A DNA stretch of 64,000 nt, from positions 2,604,001-2,668,000 of the forward strand of contig NZ_CP022579.1 in the NCBI RefSeq assembly GCF_008274805.1. The letters run 5' to 3'. Source of the DNA: Oryzomicrobium terrae (GTDB lineage: Bacteria; Pseudomonadota; Gammaproteobacteria; Burkholderiales; Rhodocyclaceae). The notes under the pieces were generated by a model. That model was not told the origin of the DNA, did no database searches, and was given only the letters and a program-made list of their open reading frames with translations. Each line of letters starts with the position of its first letter. Within the stretch, counting starts at the first letter, position 1. A program made the translations under genes and the position numbers. Below are positions 45,476 through 53,423 of the stretch, piece by piece.

Positions 45476-45955
45476 ATGACCCTAGCCTCGACAGATGCCC
45501 GCCTGGACGATTACGACCGCAAGATCCTGCGCGAACTGCGTCGCGACGGGCGCATCAGCAACCAGAAGCTGGCCGAGCGCATCGGCCTCTCCCCCACCCC
45601 CTGCTGGAACCGGGTACGCGCCCTGGAAAAGGCCGGGGTGATCACCGACTACGTGGCCATCCTCGACCAGCGCGCCCTGGGCCTGCCGGACACGGTGATC
45701 ATCGAGGTCACCCTGGACCACCACGACGACAACATGCTGGAGCGCTTCGGCCAGGCCCTCGCCGCCCTGCCGGAAGTGATGGAGGCGTTTCTCGTCACCG
45801 GCGAGTACGACTACCTGATCAAGGTGGCGGTAGCCGGGACCGAAGGCTATGAGCGTTTCCTGCGCACCAAGCTGTACAAACTGCCGGGCATCCGCCACAG
45901 CCGCTCGACCTTCGCCCTGCGCTGCATGAAGCGGGTTCATTCGGTCGAGCCGTAA
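45476..45955 (+). CDS. Lrp/AsnC-family transcriptional regulator
   Basis: A 159-residue regulator of standard length. The helix-turn-helix is at about residues 12-60 (LDDYDRKILRELRRDGRISN and LAERIGLSPTPCWNRVRALE). The RAM effector domain follows (GEYDYLIKVAVAGTEGYERF, with the Gly-Asp-Tyr-Asp-like ligand turn). These proteins sense amino acids and act as dimers to octamers. It is divergent from the EamA exporter, matching the common exporter-regulator pair. The ATG has no clear Shine-Dalgarno; the AT-rich upstream region carries palindromic sequence. A 11-bp hairpin lies just past the stop. Confidence 0.9.
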   Translation: MTLASTDARLDDYDRKILRELRRDGRISNQKLAERIGLSPTPCWNRVRALEKAGVITDYVAILDQRALGLPDTVIIEVTLDHHDDNMLERFGQALAALPEVMEAFLVTGEYDYLIKVAVAGTEGYERFLRTKLYKLPGIRHSRSTFALRCMKRVHSVEP

Positions 45956-45959
45956 ACGG

Positions 45960-45986
45960 CCACGCCCCGCGCAAGGCGGGGCGTGG
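45960..45986. terminator. Hairpin between convergent lrp-type and mscS genes
   Basis: Perfect 11-bp stem CCACGCCCCGC/GCGGGGCGTGG with a 5-nt loop, located between convergent stop codons. It lacks T tracts but is well placed to end transcription from both sides. Confidence 0.55.
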
Positions 45987-46005
45987 TGTCGGGGTGAGGA
46001 GCGGA

Positions 46006-47331
46006 TCAGCCGCCGGCCTGGGCGGCAGCCCGGGCCACTGCCGGCGACGGCGGTGGATGGCCATCTTCGCCCACGACCCGCACCTCGCGCTGCGGGAAGG
46101 GGATTTCCACCTTCATCTCGTTGAAGCGGCGCAGGATCGCCAGATTCACCGCCGAACGCACGCTGCCGGTGCCGGCCTCGGGATCGGCGATCCAGAAGCC
46201 CACTTCCAGGTTGATGCCCGAATCGGCAAAGGCAGTCAGGTAGGGGAACGGCGCCGGGTCCTTGAGCACCCGGGGCACCGAGGCCGCCGCTTCGACCAGG
46301 GCCGCCATGGCCGCCTCGACATCGGTACCGTAGGCCACCTGGATGGCATTCTTGAGGAACACCCGGGAATCGGTATAGGTCTGGTTCTGCACGATGGTGG
46401 TCATCAGCAGCTCGTTGGGCACGATGAACTCGGTGCCGGCCAGGGAGCGCAGCACCGTGTAGCGGGTGGTGATCTGGGTCACCACGCCGCTGGTGTTGGC
46501 GTCCAGGGCGATGACGTTGCCCAGGCGGATCGAGCGGTCCATCAGGATGACGAAGCCCGACAGGTAGTTGCTGGCGATGCGCTGCAGCGAAAAGCCCAGA
46601 CCGACGCCCAGGGCGCCGCCGAAGATGGAGAAGGTGGTGAGATCCACCCCCACCATGGAAATCGCCGCCAGCACCGTCACCACCAGGATCAGGGCCTGGA
46701 GGAAGCGGGACATCACCACCCGCACGCTGGAATCGAGCTTCTCGGCCTTCGCCAGGCGCAGTTCCACCAGGTTGCCGGCCCACATGCCCAGGATCAGGGC
46801 CATGCCGATGGTGAAGGTGCTGTGCAGGATGTCCCACAGGTTGAAGCGCTGCTTGCCCAAAGCGAAGCTGACCGACTCCAGCCCGGCAATCACGTCGGGC
46901 AGCAAGCCGGTGATATGCAGCGCCACCCCGGCCCACACGCAGGTGGCAATCAAGCGCTCCCAGGGCGCCAGGGCGTTGGACTGGTCGAAGGCCTGGCGCA
47001 GCACGTAGATGGTCAGGCGCACCGCCACCGCGGCGATCAGCAGGGCCGACACCAGGTTGAGCAGGCTGACGTGCATGTGCGGCTTGAGGAAGAAGCGCGC
47101 CACCACCACCAGGAGGTAGGCCGTCAGCGGCAGGGCCACCCGGGTGGCCACCGAGCGCAGGCTCTCCCAGCGCGCCGCATTCCCCTTCATCAGGAAGCGG
47201 CGGTAGTGGTGACGCACCAGCCAGCCGACGAACAGGGCCGCCAGCACCGTGGTCAGCTGCCACAGTACCGACGGTTCCTGGATATCGTTGAAGACCTCGC
47301 GCAGCAGGCCCGGCAGCATCTCCGGATTCAT
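46006..47331 (-). CDS. MscS-family mechanosensitive channel
   Basis: A 441-residue protein. Four to five membrane helices precede the pore region, where the family signature appears: GGALGVGLGFSLQRIASNYLSGFVILMDRSIRLGNVI (shown in part: GVGLGFSLQRIASNYLSG), with the Gly/Ala-rich pore helix TM3. The beta domain follows (VVTQITTRYTVLRSLAGTEF), then the C-terminal mixed domain. It is longer than E. coli MscS (286) because of the additional N-terminal helices. It opens on hypo-osmotic shock. The gene is 12 bp downstream of the rRNA methyltransferase gene, in an operon with purN. Confidence 0.88.
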   Translation of the reverse strand: MNPEMLPGLLREVFNDIQEPSVLWQLTTVLAALFVGWLVRHHYRRFLMKGNAARWESLRSVATRVALPLTAYLLVVVARFFLKPHMHVSLLNLVSALLIAAVAVRLTIYVLRQAFDQSNALAPWERLIATCVWAGVALHITGLLPDVIAGLESVSFALGKQRFNLWDILHSTFTIGMALILGMWAGNLVELRLAKAEKLDSSVRVVMSRFLQALILVVTVLAAISMVGVDLTTFSIFGGALGVGLGFSLQRIASNYLSGFVILMDRSIRLGNVIALDANTSGVVTQITTRYTVLRSLAGTEFIVPNELLMTTIVQNQTYTDSRVFLKNAIQVAYGTDVEAAMAALVEAAASVPRVLKDPAPFPYLTAFADSGINLEVGFWIADPEAGTGSVRSAVNLAILRRFNEMKVEIPFPQREVRVVGEDGHPPPSPAVARAAAQAGG

Positions 47332-47343
47332 CGTCGCCCCCCC

Positions 47344-48789
47344 TTATTCGGCGGCAGCGGCCGTCGCTTCGGCCCGTTCCACGCGGCGTTCGAACACGGC
47401 GGCGAAAAAGCCGTCGGTACCGTGGCGCTGGGGCAACAGCTCCAGACGCTCGCCAGCGCCGGCAATGTCGATGCCCTGGCGTGCCAGTGCCTCGGCCGCC
47501 GACACCGACACGAAGCCCGGATGGGCGGCGAGGAAGGCGTCGGCCACCTCGTTGTTTTCCGCCGCCAGCAGGCTGCAGGTGGCGTACACCAGGCGGCCGC
47601 CCGGCTTCACCAGCTTGGCCGCGGCCGCCAGAATGGCGCCCTGCTTGGCCGCCAGCTCGGCCACGTCACCCTCCCCCTGGCGCCACTTCAGGTCCGGGTT
47701 GCGACGCAGGGTGCCAAGGCCCGAGCAGGGAGCATCCACCAACACCCGGTCGAGCTTGCCGGCCAGACGCGAGAGCTTCACGTCCCGCTCGTTGTCGATG
47801 CGGATCGGATGGACGTTGGACAGGCCGGAGCGGGCCAGGCGCGGTTTGAGGTTGGCCAGGCGCTTTTCCGACACATCGCAGGCGTAGAGGCGGCCCAGGG
47901 ACTTCATCTGGGCGCCGAGCATGAGGGTCTTGCCGCCGGCCCCGGCGCACAGGTCCATGACCATCTCGCCACGCTTGGGGGCCACCAGGAAGCCGAGCAG
48001 CTGGCTGCCCTCGTCCTGGACTTCGACGCTGCCGTCGATGAACAGGGGATGACGTTGCAGCGCCGGCTTGTCGGCCAGGCGGATGCCCAGGGGCGACAGG
48101 GGCGTCGGCTCGGCGGCGATGCCGTCAGCGCGCAGCCGCTCCAGCACCGCGTCGCGCTCGGCCTTGAGGGTATTGACGCGCAGATCCAGGGGCGCGGGCC
48201 GATTGAGCGCCGCCGCCAGGGCGTCGGCCTCGCTCTCGCCGAGCTGGGCGGCCAAGCGCGCATTGAGCCAGTCCGGCCAGTCGCGGCGCACCGCGGCGGG
48301 CACCTCCGCCTCGCCCTTGGCCGCCTTCAGGGTCGGCAGCCACTCGGCTTCGGCCTTGGTCAGGCCGCTGCCCAGGGCCTCGCTCAGCTCCCGCGTGCTC
48401 ATGCCGCGGTGACGCAGCAGGGCGGCCAGGATCAGGCGGCGCGGCGTGGCGCCCCCGCCGTCGGCCTGGCAGGCCGCGTCCAGGCTGCGCAGGCGGCGCA
48501 ACACCAGGAACACGGTCTCGGCGATGAAGCCCCGGTCGTTATGGCCGAGGGTACGGTTCTCACGGAAGTAGCGCGATACCACCGCATCGGCCGGATGGGC
48601 GAAGGTCAGCACCTCACCCAACACCATGGCGGTGTGGAACATCAGGCCCGCGGGCAGGCGCGCCCCGTCGGTCTGCTGGGCCGCCGCGTGGCGGCTGGTC
48701 GGACGGGTCTCGCCGGCGGAGCGGGCACCCTGACGACGGGCGGCATTGGCGGTCTTGCTGGGATTGGATTTGCGGGTCGGTCGATTCAT
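47344..48789 (-). CDS. RsmB-family rRNA/tRNA (cytosine-5)-methyltransferase
   Basis: A 481-residue protein with a helical N-terminal NusB-like domain (about residues 50-200) and a C-terminal RsmB/NOP2 SAM-dependent methyltransferase domain. Motifs: MVMDLCAGAGGKTLMLGAQM for SAM, DAPCSGLGTLRRNPDLKW with the release Cys, and ATCSLLAAENNEV with the catalytic Cys. E. coli RsmB methylates C967 of 16S rRNA, a fitting but not proven substrate. A Lys/Arg-rich tail of about 45 residues precedes the domain. The start ATG 48789 overlaps the DUF3108 stop by ATGA, so translation is coupled. The open frame upstream is antiparallel to other genes and not considered. Confidence 0.85.
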   Translation of the reverse strand: MNRPTRKSNPSKTANAARRQGARSAGETRPTSRHAAAQQTDGARLPAGLMFHTAMVLGEVLTFAHPADAVVSRYFRENRTLGHNDRGFIAETVFLVLRRLRSLDAACQADGGGATPRRLILAALLRHRGMSTRELSEALGSGLTKAEAEWLPTLKAAKGEAEVPAAVRRDWPDWLNARLAAQLGESEADALAAALNRPAPLDLRVNTLKAERDAVLERLRADGIAAEPTPLSPLGIRLADKPALQRHPLFIDGSVEVQDEGSQLLGFLVAPKRGEMVMDLCAGAGGKTLMLGAQMKSLGRLYACDVSEKRLANLKPRLARSGLSNVHPIRIDNERDVKLSRLAGKLDRVLVDAPCSGLGTLRRNPDLKWRQGEGDVAELAAKQGAILAAAAKLVKPGGRLVYATCSLLAAENNEVADAFLAAHPGFVSVSAAEALARQGIDIAGAGERLELLPQRHGTDGFFAAVFERRVERAEATAAAAE

Positions 48790-49949
48790 GGCTGGGCGGG
48801 TCCGGTAGTCGGGGCCACCGCGTCGCGGGACGCGGCGTTGGCATTGGGTGGCGCGGGCGGAGTGGCCGGCGCAGCAGGCGCGCTGCTGCGGATGTCCACC
48901 GCGAGTTGGTCGTAGCGGTCGCCGCGCCGGTCGGTATAACGCATTTTGACCGGCAGGGCGTAGTAATCGAGGGCCAGCCACAGTTCGATGGGCTCGCTGT
49001 CCTCGGTCTTGACGTGGAGTGTACGAAAAGTGCCGGCGGGAATCTCCACGATTTCTTCCCCTTGCACGATGATCAGTTGTTGAGAAATCTTCTTGCCGGT
49101 GGCCACCGTCAGGCTATAGGACGGCATCAGGGGAAATCCGGGCAGCCAGGCGAACTGGAAGAACAGGCTGAGAAAATCCTGGGCACCCCGCTCCACGGTG
49201 GCATCGCCCTTGGCATAGCTGACCCGGGCGCTGTCCTGGTCGGGAATGCCGGCCTGGACGTCGCCGCCCCAGTCGAAATCGGCCCAGTCCTGGCGCCGCC
49301 CATCCCGGGCCGTGAAGAAATGGCGCGGCTTCAGCCCCGCGGCAGTGACGTCGCCCTGGCTTTCCTGGGTGACCTGCACCGGCTTGATCAGCGCCGCCAG
49401 GCCGGCGGTTTCGGTCGTCATGGCGGCCCGGTAACGGCGCGGTGTAGCAACACCACTGGCATCGGCCGGCGCCGCCGCGTGGCTCTCCCAGCTGAGCCGG
49501 GTGCGGCCCAACTCGAAGCCCGGCTCGCCGCGGAACACCGCATAGCGGATGCGCACCTCGTCCGGCAGGCTGGCCGGAGCCACGGCGTGAAGCGCCGACA
49601 GATCCCCTTCCCCTGCCCCCGGCTCGGCGGTGCGTCCCCCATATTCGCGCCCGTTCCCGCCCCCGACGGCGACCGCCGGGACGTCCCCACCGGCGGCCGG
49701 CGTGGCCAGCAACGGCCGCGTCGGGCGGGGCAGGCGTCGGGCGGCGCGGCGTTGCGCCCCCGCAGCCCGCGGCCCCGTCACCGGCGGCGCAGGCACGGCG
49801 CGAGGGGGAGGCGGCAGCAGTTCGGCGCGCAACGGCGGCTCATGGTCGATCTCGTCGTGCAGCCCGGGCAACTCCAGGTCCGGGCCGAACAGCGCCGCCG
49901 TATGCAGGCCTAGGGAGGCGACCAGGGCGATGAGCAGGGCGATGGGCAT
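48786..49949 (-). CDS. DUF3108 domain protein with proline-rich N-terminal linker
   Basis: A 387-residue probable envelope protein. A single N-terminal hydrophobic segment (ALLIALVASLGLHTAALFG) acts as an anchor or signal. A linker rich in Pro and Ala (LLPPPPRAVPAPPVTGP) follows, as in TonB-like spanning proteins. The remaining 250 residues match DUF3108: VRIRYAVFRGEPGFELGRTRL and YSLTVATGKKISQQLIIVQG, ending YYALPVKMRYTDRRGDRYDQ. The domain has no defined role but is thought to be periplasmic. It is 51 bp after purN and overlaps the methyltransferase start. Confidence 0.72.
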   Translation of the reverse strand: MPIALLIALVASLGLHTAALFGPDLELPGLHDEIDHEPPLRAELLPPPPRAVPAPPVTGPRAAGAQRRAARRLPRPTRPLLATPAAGGDVPAVAVGGGNGREYGGRTAEPGAGEGDLSALHAVAPASLPDEVRIRYAVFRGEPGFELGRTRLSWESHAAAPADASGVATPRRYRAAMTTETAGLAALIKPVQVTQESQGDVTAAGLKPRHFFTARDGRRQDWADFDWGGDVQAGIPDQDSARVSYAKGDATVERGAQDFLSLFFQFAWLPGFPLMPSYSLTVATGKKISQQLIIVQGEEIVEIPAGTFRTLHVKTEDSEPIELWLALDYYALPVKMRYTDRRGDRYDQLAVDIRSSAPAAPATPPAPPNANAASRDAVAPTTGPAQP

Positions 49950-50000
49950 GGAACACCAGGGGGCGTTGCGCGGCCGGTAGAACGGAAACGGCGCGGACCG

Positions 50001-50696
50001 TCAGGCCCCGCTCGGCGAATGCAGGACGGCTCCGGACTGGCTGGCGCTACCGGCGACCTGGACGCGGCCATCGACCACGCTCAGGCGCCCGGCGGCAAAC
50101 CAGGCTACGGCCCGGGGATAGATGCGGTGCTCCTCGGCCAGCACCCGGGCGGACAGGGTCGGCTCGGTGTCGCCATCGAGCACCGGCACGGCGGCCTGCA
50201 GAATGATCGGCCCGTGGTCGAGCTTGGCGGTGACGAAGTGCACCGTGCAACCATGGACGCGCACCCCCTCTTCCAGGGCGCGACGATGCGTATGGAGGCC
50301 GGGGAAGGAGGGCAGCAGCGAGGGATGGATGTTCATCAGGCGGCCCTCGTAGCGGGACACGAAGCCCGGGGTGAGGATGCGCATGAAGCCGGCCAGCACC
50401 ACCAGGTCCGGTGCCAGGCTGTCCACTGCCTCGGCCAAGGCCGCGTCGAAGGGCGCGCGCCCGGCCTCGCCGGCGGGAAAATCCTTGTGGTTCACCACCC
50501 GGGTGGGGATGCCGCGGGCCTGGGCGGTGGCCAGGCCCGCGGCATCGGGTCGGTTGGAGACCACACCCACCACCCGGGCCGGGTAGTCAGGAGCGTCGCT
50601 GGCGGCGAGGATGGCCTCCATGTTGCTGCCCCGTCCGGAAATGAGGACGACGACGGCCAGTTTGTTGCGGGCGGGGGAAAGGGTCGGGGAAGACAT
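50001..50696 (-). CDS. purN: Phosphoribosylglycinamide formyltransferase
   Basis: A 231-residue enzyme. The substrate region VLISGRGSNMEAIL, the folate region VLAGFMRIL and NIHPSLLPSFPGLHTHRRAL (with the catalytic Asn, His and nearby Asp in HGCTVHFVTAKLDHGPIILQ) are all intact. It transfers a formyl group from 10-formyl-tetrahydrofolate to GAR in purine synthesis. About 30 extra residues at each end are low-complexity; the C-terminal tail (SQSGAVLHSPSGA) is longer than usual. It begins the purN-DUF3108-rsmB-mscS run. Confidence 0.93.
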   Translation of the reverse strand: MSSPTLSPARNKLAVVVLISGRGSNMEAILAASDAPDYPARVVGVVSNRPDAAGLATAQARGIPTRVVNHKDFPAGEAGRAPFDAALAEAVDSLAPDLVVLAGFMRILTPGFVSRYEGRLMNIHPSLLPSFPGLHTHRRALEEGVRVHGCTVHFVTAKLDHGPIILQAAVPVLDGDTEPTLSARVLAEEHRIYPRAVAWFAAGRLSVVDGRVQVAGSASQSGAVLHSPSGA

Positions 50697-50736
50697 GGCT
50701 GAGATCGGTGAAACGCGCGGGTGCGCTTGAAAGTAA

Positions 50737-50769
50737 AAACAAAAGGGCAGCGGGGCGGTGCCGCCCCGC
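50737..50769 (-). terminator. Intrinsic terminator after the lipoprotein gene
   Basis: On the minus strand: stem GCGGGGCGG/CCGCCCCGC with a 2-nt centre, then TGCCC and TTTTGTTTTT. It lies directly at the lipoprotein stop and upstream of purN. Confidence 0.75.
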
Positions 50770-50771
50770 GC

Positions 50772-51515
50772 TCAGAACTTGACCGGCAGGAAGATGGCGG
50801 TGGCCAGGCTGTGGGTCACCCGGGTGACGGCCCGCCCGTTCTTGTCCACCACGATGCGGGCCAGGGTATCGAGCAAGCCGACCGTGCGCCCCACTTCACG
50901 CTCGAACGTCAGGTTGCGCACCGGCCCATCGACGTTGGCGTAGAGCAGCGGCTCACCGTTGCCGTCCCGGGCCGAATTGAGCTTCCAGGCCGCCACCTCG
51001 ACGTTGCGCGCGCAGTTGTAGAGCTTTTGCGCATCGAGGGAATCGAGCAGGTAGAAGGCCTCCTTGTTTTCGAAAGCGCCGTCCACCATGTCCATCAGGC
51101 CGCCCATCAGGGCCAGCACCCGGTCGCCGGTGTAATCCTCGCGGAAAGCCAGCAGGGCCGCTTCCCGCTCGCGTCGGCCGCCCAGGGCCTGGCGCGCCGC
51201 CGGCAGGTCGAAGACCAGGGCCACCGCCGCTTCCAGGGAAGGCTGGTTGCCCTTGCGCCATTCCCGGGGATTGCGCCGGTAGAGCTTGTCGGTCAGGCGG
51301 CGCAGGCTGGCGACCACTTCGGTCCGGTGGATCTCCACCACCCGATCGATATCGGTCTTGGCCAGCAAGGACGGGTCAAAGGTGGTTTCGCGCCGCCCAT
51401 CCGGCAATTGCCGGGTGGCACAGCCGGCCCCTATGCCCACGGCGGCGAGGAGAAAGCCGCTCCCCAGCGCCAGGAAACAGCGGCGTCGCGGGGGGGAGAA
51501 GGGAGCGCAACCCAT
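50772..51515 (-). CDS. Putative lipoprotein, function unknown
   Basis: A 247-residue protein with an N-terminal hydrophobic segment (CFLALGSGFLLAAVGIGAGC) ending in a lipobox-like IGAGC, so processing at Cys32 and attachment to the outer membrane are probable. The rest is mostly helical, with many Arg and Leu residues: EIHRTEVVASLRRLTDKLYR and NPREWRKG. It has no domain I can name. Proteins of this shape occur upstream of purN in other betaproteobacteria only as far as my memory goes; that is not checked. It lies 53 bp after dedA on the same strand. Confidence 0.6.
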   Translation of the reverse strand: MGCAPFSPPRRRCFLALGSGFLLAAVGIGAGCATRQLPDGRRETTFDPSLLAKTDIDRVVEIHRTEVVASLRRLTDKLYRRNPREWRKGNQPSLEAAVALVFDLPAARQALGGRREREAALLAFREDYTGDRVLALMGGLMDMVDGAFENKEAFYLLDSLDAQKLYNCARNVEVAAWKLNSARDGNGEPLLYANVDGPVRNLTFEREVGRTVGLLDTLARIVVDKNGRAVTRVTHSLATAIFLPVKF

Positions 51516-51568
51516 GCGGCATCATACCTGAGCCCCCCGGACGCACCTACCGGGCGCGACGGGCCGGT

Positions 51569-52210
51569 TCAGGCGCTGCCGGCGCGGCGATGACGCAGGT
51601 ATTCCAGCCCGGCCGGAACGAAGGACAGGACGATGATCGCCACGATCACCAGGGACAGGTTGTTCTTGACCAGGGGCAGGTTGCCGAACCAGTAGCCGGC
51701 CAGGGTCAGGGACACTACCCAGCCCAGGGCACCGGTCACGTTGAACAGGGTGAAACGGGCGGCGTTCATGCTGCTCACCCCGGCGACGAAGGGCACGAAG
51801 GTGCGGAACAGGGGCAGGAAGCGGGACAGCACCACCGCCTTGCCACCGTGGCGTTCGTAGAAGGCGTGGGTCTTGGCCAGGTTCTCGGCATTGAGGAAGC
51901 GGCCGCCCCGGGCGAACACCTTGGGGCCGAGCCAACGGCCGATGGCGTAGTTGGCGCTGTTGCCGAGGATGGCGGCCAGGGTCAGGGACACCATCAGGGT
52001 CGGCGCATCCATGCCGCCGACGGCGGCCAGAGCCCCGGCGACGAAGAGCAGGGAATCCCCGGGCAGGAAGGGGAACACCACCAACCCGGTCTCGGCGAAG
52101 ACGATGAAGAACAGGATGGCGTAGATCCAGGGACCGTACTGCTGCACCAGCATGGCCAGGTGCTTGTCCAGGTGCAGGACGATATCGACGAAGGCGGAGA
52201 GAAATTCCAT
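51569..52210 (-). CDS. DedA-family membrane protein
   Basis: A 213-residue inner-membrane protein with about five helices. It has the VTT/SNARE-associated features: ETGLVVFPFLPGDSLLFVAG near residues 42-62, NSANYAIGRWLGPKVF, FYERHGGKAVVLSRFLPLFRTFVPFVAG with its re-entrant loop. DedA proteins act in lipid-carrier (undecaprenyl phosphate) or phosphatidylethanolamine transport and in membrane potential maintenance. I choose ATG 52210; an alternative TTG is 15 bp upstream. It is likely co-transcribed with the downstream lipoprotein gene. Confidence 0.88.
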   Translation of the reverse strand: MEFLSAFVDIVLHLDKHLAMLVQQYGPWIYAILFFIVFAETGLVVFPFLPGDSLLFVAGALAAVGGMDAPTLMVSLTLAAILGNSANYAIGRWLGPKVFARGGRFLNAENLAKTHAFYERHGGKAVVLSRFLPLFRTFVPFVAGVSSMNAARFTLFNVTGALGWVVSLTLAGYWFGNLPLVKNNLSLVIVAIIVLSFVPAGLEYLRHRRAGSA

Positions 52211-52448
52211 CAGGAGGGCGCCCAAGGCGCGGCAACGGTAAAGCCGGCTATTTTACCCGAACGGCCGGCCGCGCCTGTGACAGTACTTACGCCCTGCCCC
52301 GCCCAGGCGGGAAGCGAGTCGCAGCCTGGCCGGACGACGCTGACGGGGCCGCAGCGGGGCGCAGCGACCAGGCCCGCCAGAACACCACGGCAGCGCCCCC
52401 AGGGCGGAGAACGGCTCAGGTGTGGGACCGCCCCAGTTCGGGCGCCCC

Positions 52449-53420
52449 TCAGGCGCCGATCACGGCCCGCACCCGGGCCTCGCCGGCAGCAGCCAGGTCG
52501 GGGCGCAGGCAGTCGAGGGCCTCGTTGGCCAGGGTGTTGGTCAGCCAGGTGATCTGGCGCTTGGCCAACTGGCGGGTGGCGAAGATGCCCCGGTCGCACA
52601 GTTCGCCCGGGGGGATGCGGCCGTCGAGCATGTCCCAGGTCTGGCGGTAGCCGACGCAGCGCATCGACGGCAGGTCCGGGTGCAGGGCGTAGCGCGTGCG
52701 CAGGCCTTCCACCTCGCCCACCAGCCCGGCGTCGAGCATCTGGGCGAAGCGCTCGGCGATGCGCTGGTGCAGCACGCCCCGATCCGAAGGCAGCAGGGCC
52801 AGGGAGAGAAAACGGTAAGGCGGCGGGGCGGCGGTCTGCTCGGCCAGCAGGGCCGACATGGGCCGGCCGGTGAGGCGCAGGATCTCGATGGCTCGCTGCA
52901 AGCGCTGGGAGTCGTTGGGGGCCAACCGGGCCGCCGTGGTCGGGTCGAAGCGGGCCAGCTCGGCGTGCAGCGCCGGCCAACCGTGGGCGGCGGCCTCGGC
53001 ATCGATGGCGGCACGCAGGGCCGGGTCGGCCTGGGGCAAATCCGACAGCCCTTCGAGCAGGGCCTTGTAGTAGAGCATGGTGCCCCCCACCAGCAGGGGC
53101 ACCTTGCCCCGGGCGGTGATGGCGGCCATCTCGGCCAGGGCGTCGCTGCGGAAGCGGGCGGCGGAGTAGGCCTCCTCCGGGCTGATCACGTCCACCAGGG
53201 CATGGGGGAAGCGGGCCAGGGTTTCGGCGTCCGGCTTGGCCGTGCCGATGTCCATGTCGCGGAAAACCAGGGCCGAATCGACGCTGATCAGTTCCACCGG
53301 CAGACGCTCGGCCAGGTGCAGGGCCAGGCCGGTCTTGCCGCTGGCGGTGGGGCCCATCAGCAGGATGGCGGGCGGCAGGGCCTCCGGCCCGTTTGCCGGA
53401 GTGGCGGTGTGCGGCGCCAT
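52449..53420 (-). CDS. miaA: tRNA dimethylallyltransferase
   Basis: A 323-residue enzyme. The P-loop is [15 protein letters not shown]; next are [17 protein letters not shown], containing the DxD-like catalytic segment, [31 protein letters not shown] and the tRNA-binding GYRQTWDML near residue 248. It adds an isopentenyl group to A37 of tRNAs that read UNN codons. The start is 3 bp after the mutL stop, so mutL-miaA form an operon, as in many gammaproteobacteria and betaproteobacteria. Confidence 0.95.
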   Translation of the reverse strand: MAPHTATPANGPEALPPAILLMGPTASGKTGLALHLAERLPVELISVDSALVFRDMDIGTAKPDAETLARFPHALVDVISPEEAYSAARFRSDALAEMAAITARGKVPLLVGGTMLYYKALLEGLSDLPQADPALRAAIDAEAAAHGWPALHAELARFDPTTAARLAPNDSQRLQRAIEILRLTGRPMSALLAEQTAAPPPYRFLSLALLPSDRGVLHQRIAERFAQMLDAGLVGEVEGLRTRYALHPDLPSMRCVGYRQTWDMLDGRIPPGELCDRGIFATRQLAKRQITWLTNTLANEALDCLRPDLAAAGEARVRAVIGA

Positions 53421-53423
53421 GGG

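Noticed and set aside
45994-48915. 973-codon plus-strand frame over mscS and the RNA methyltransferase
   Set aside because: Gln/His/Gly-rich and no domain; the two minus-strand genes have complete motif sets.
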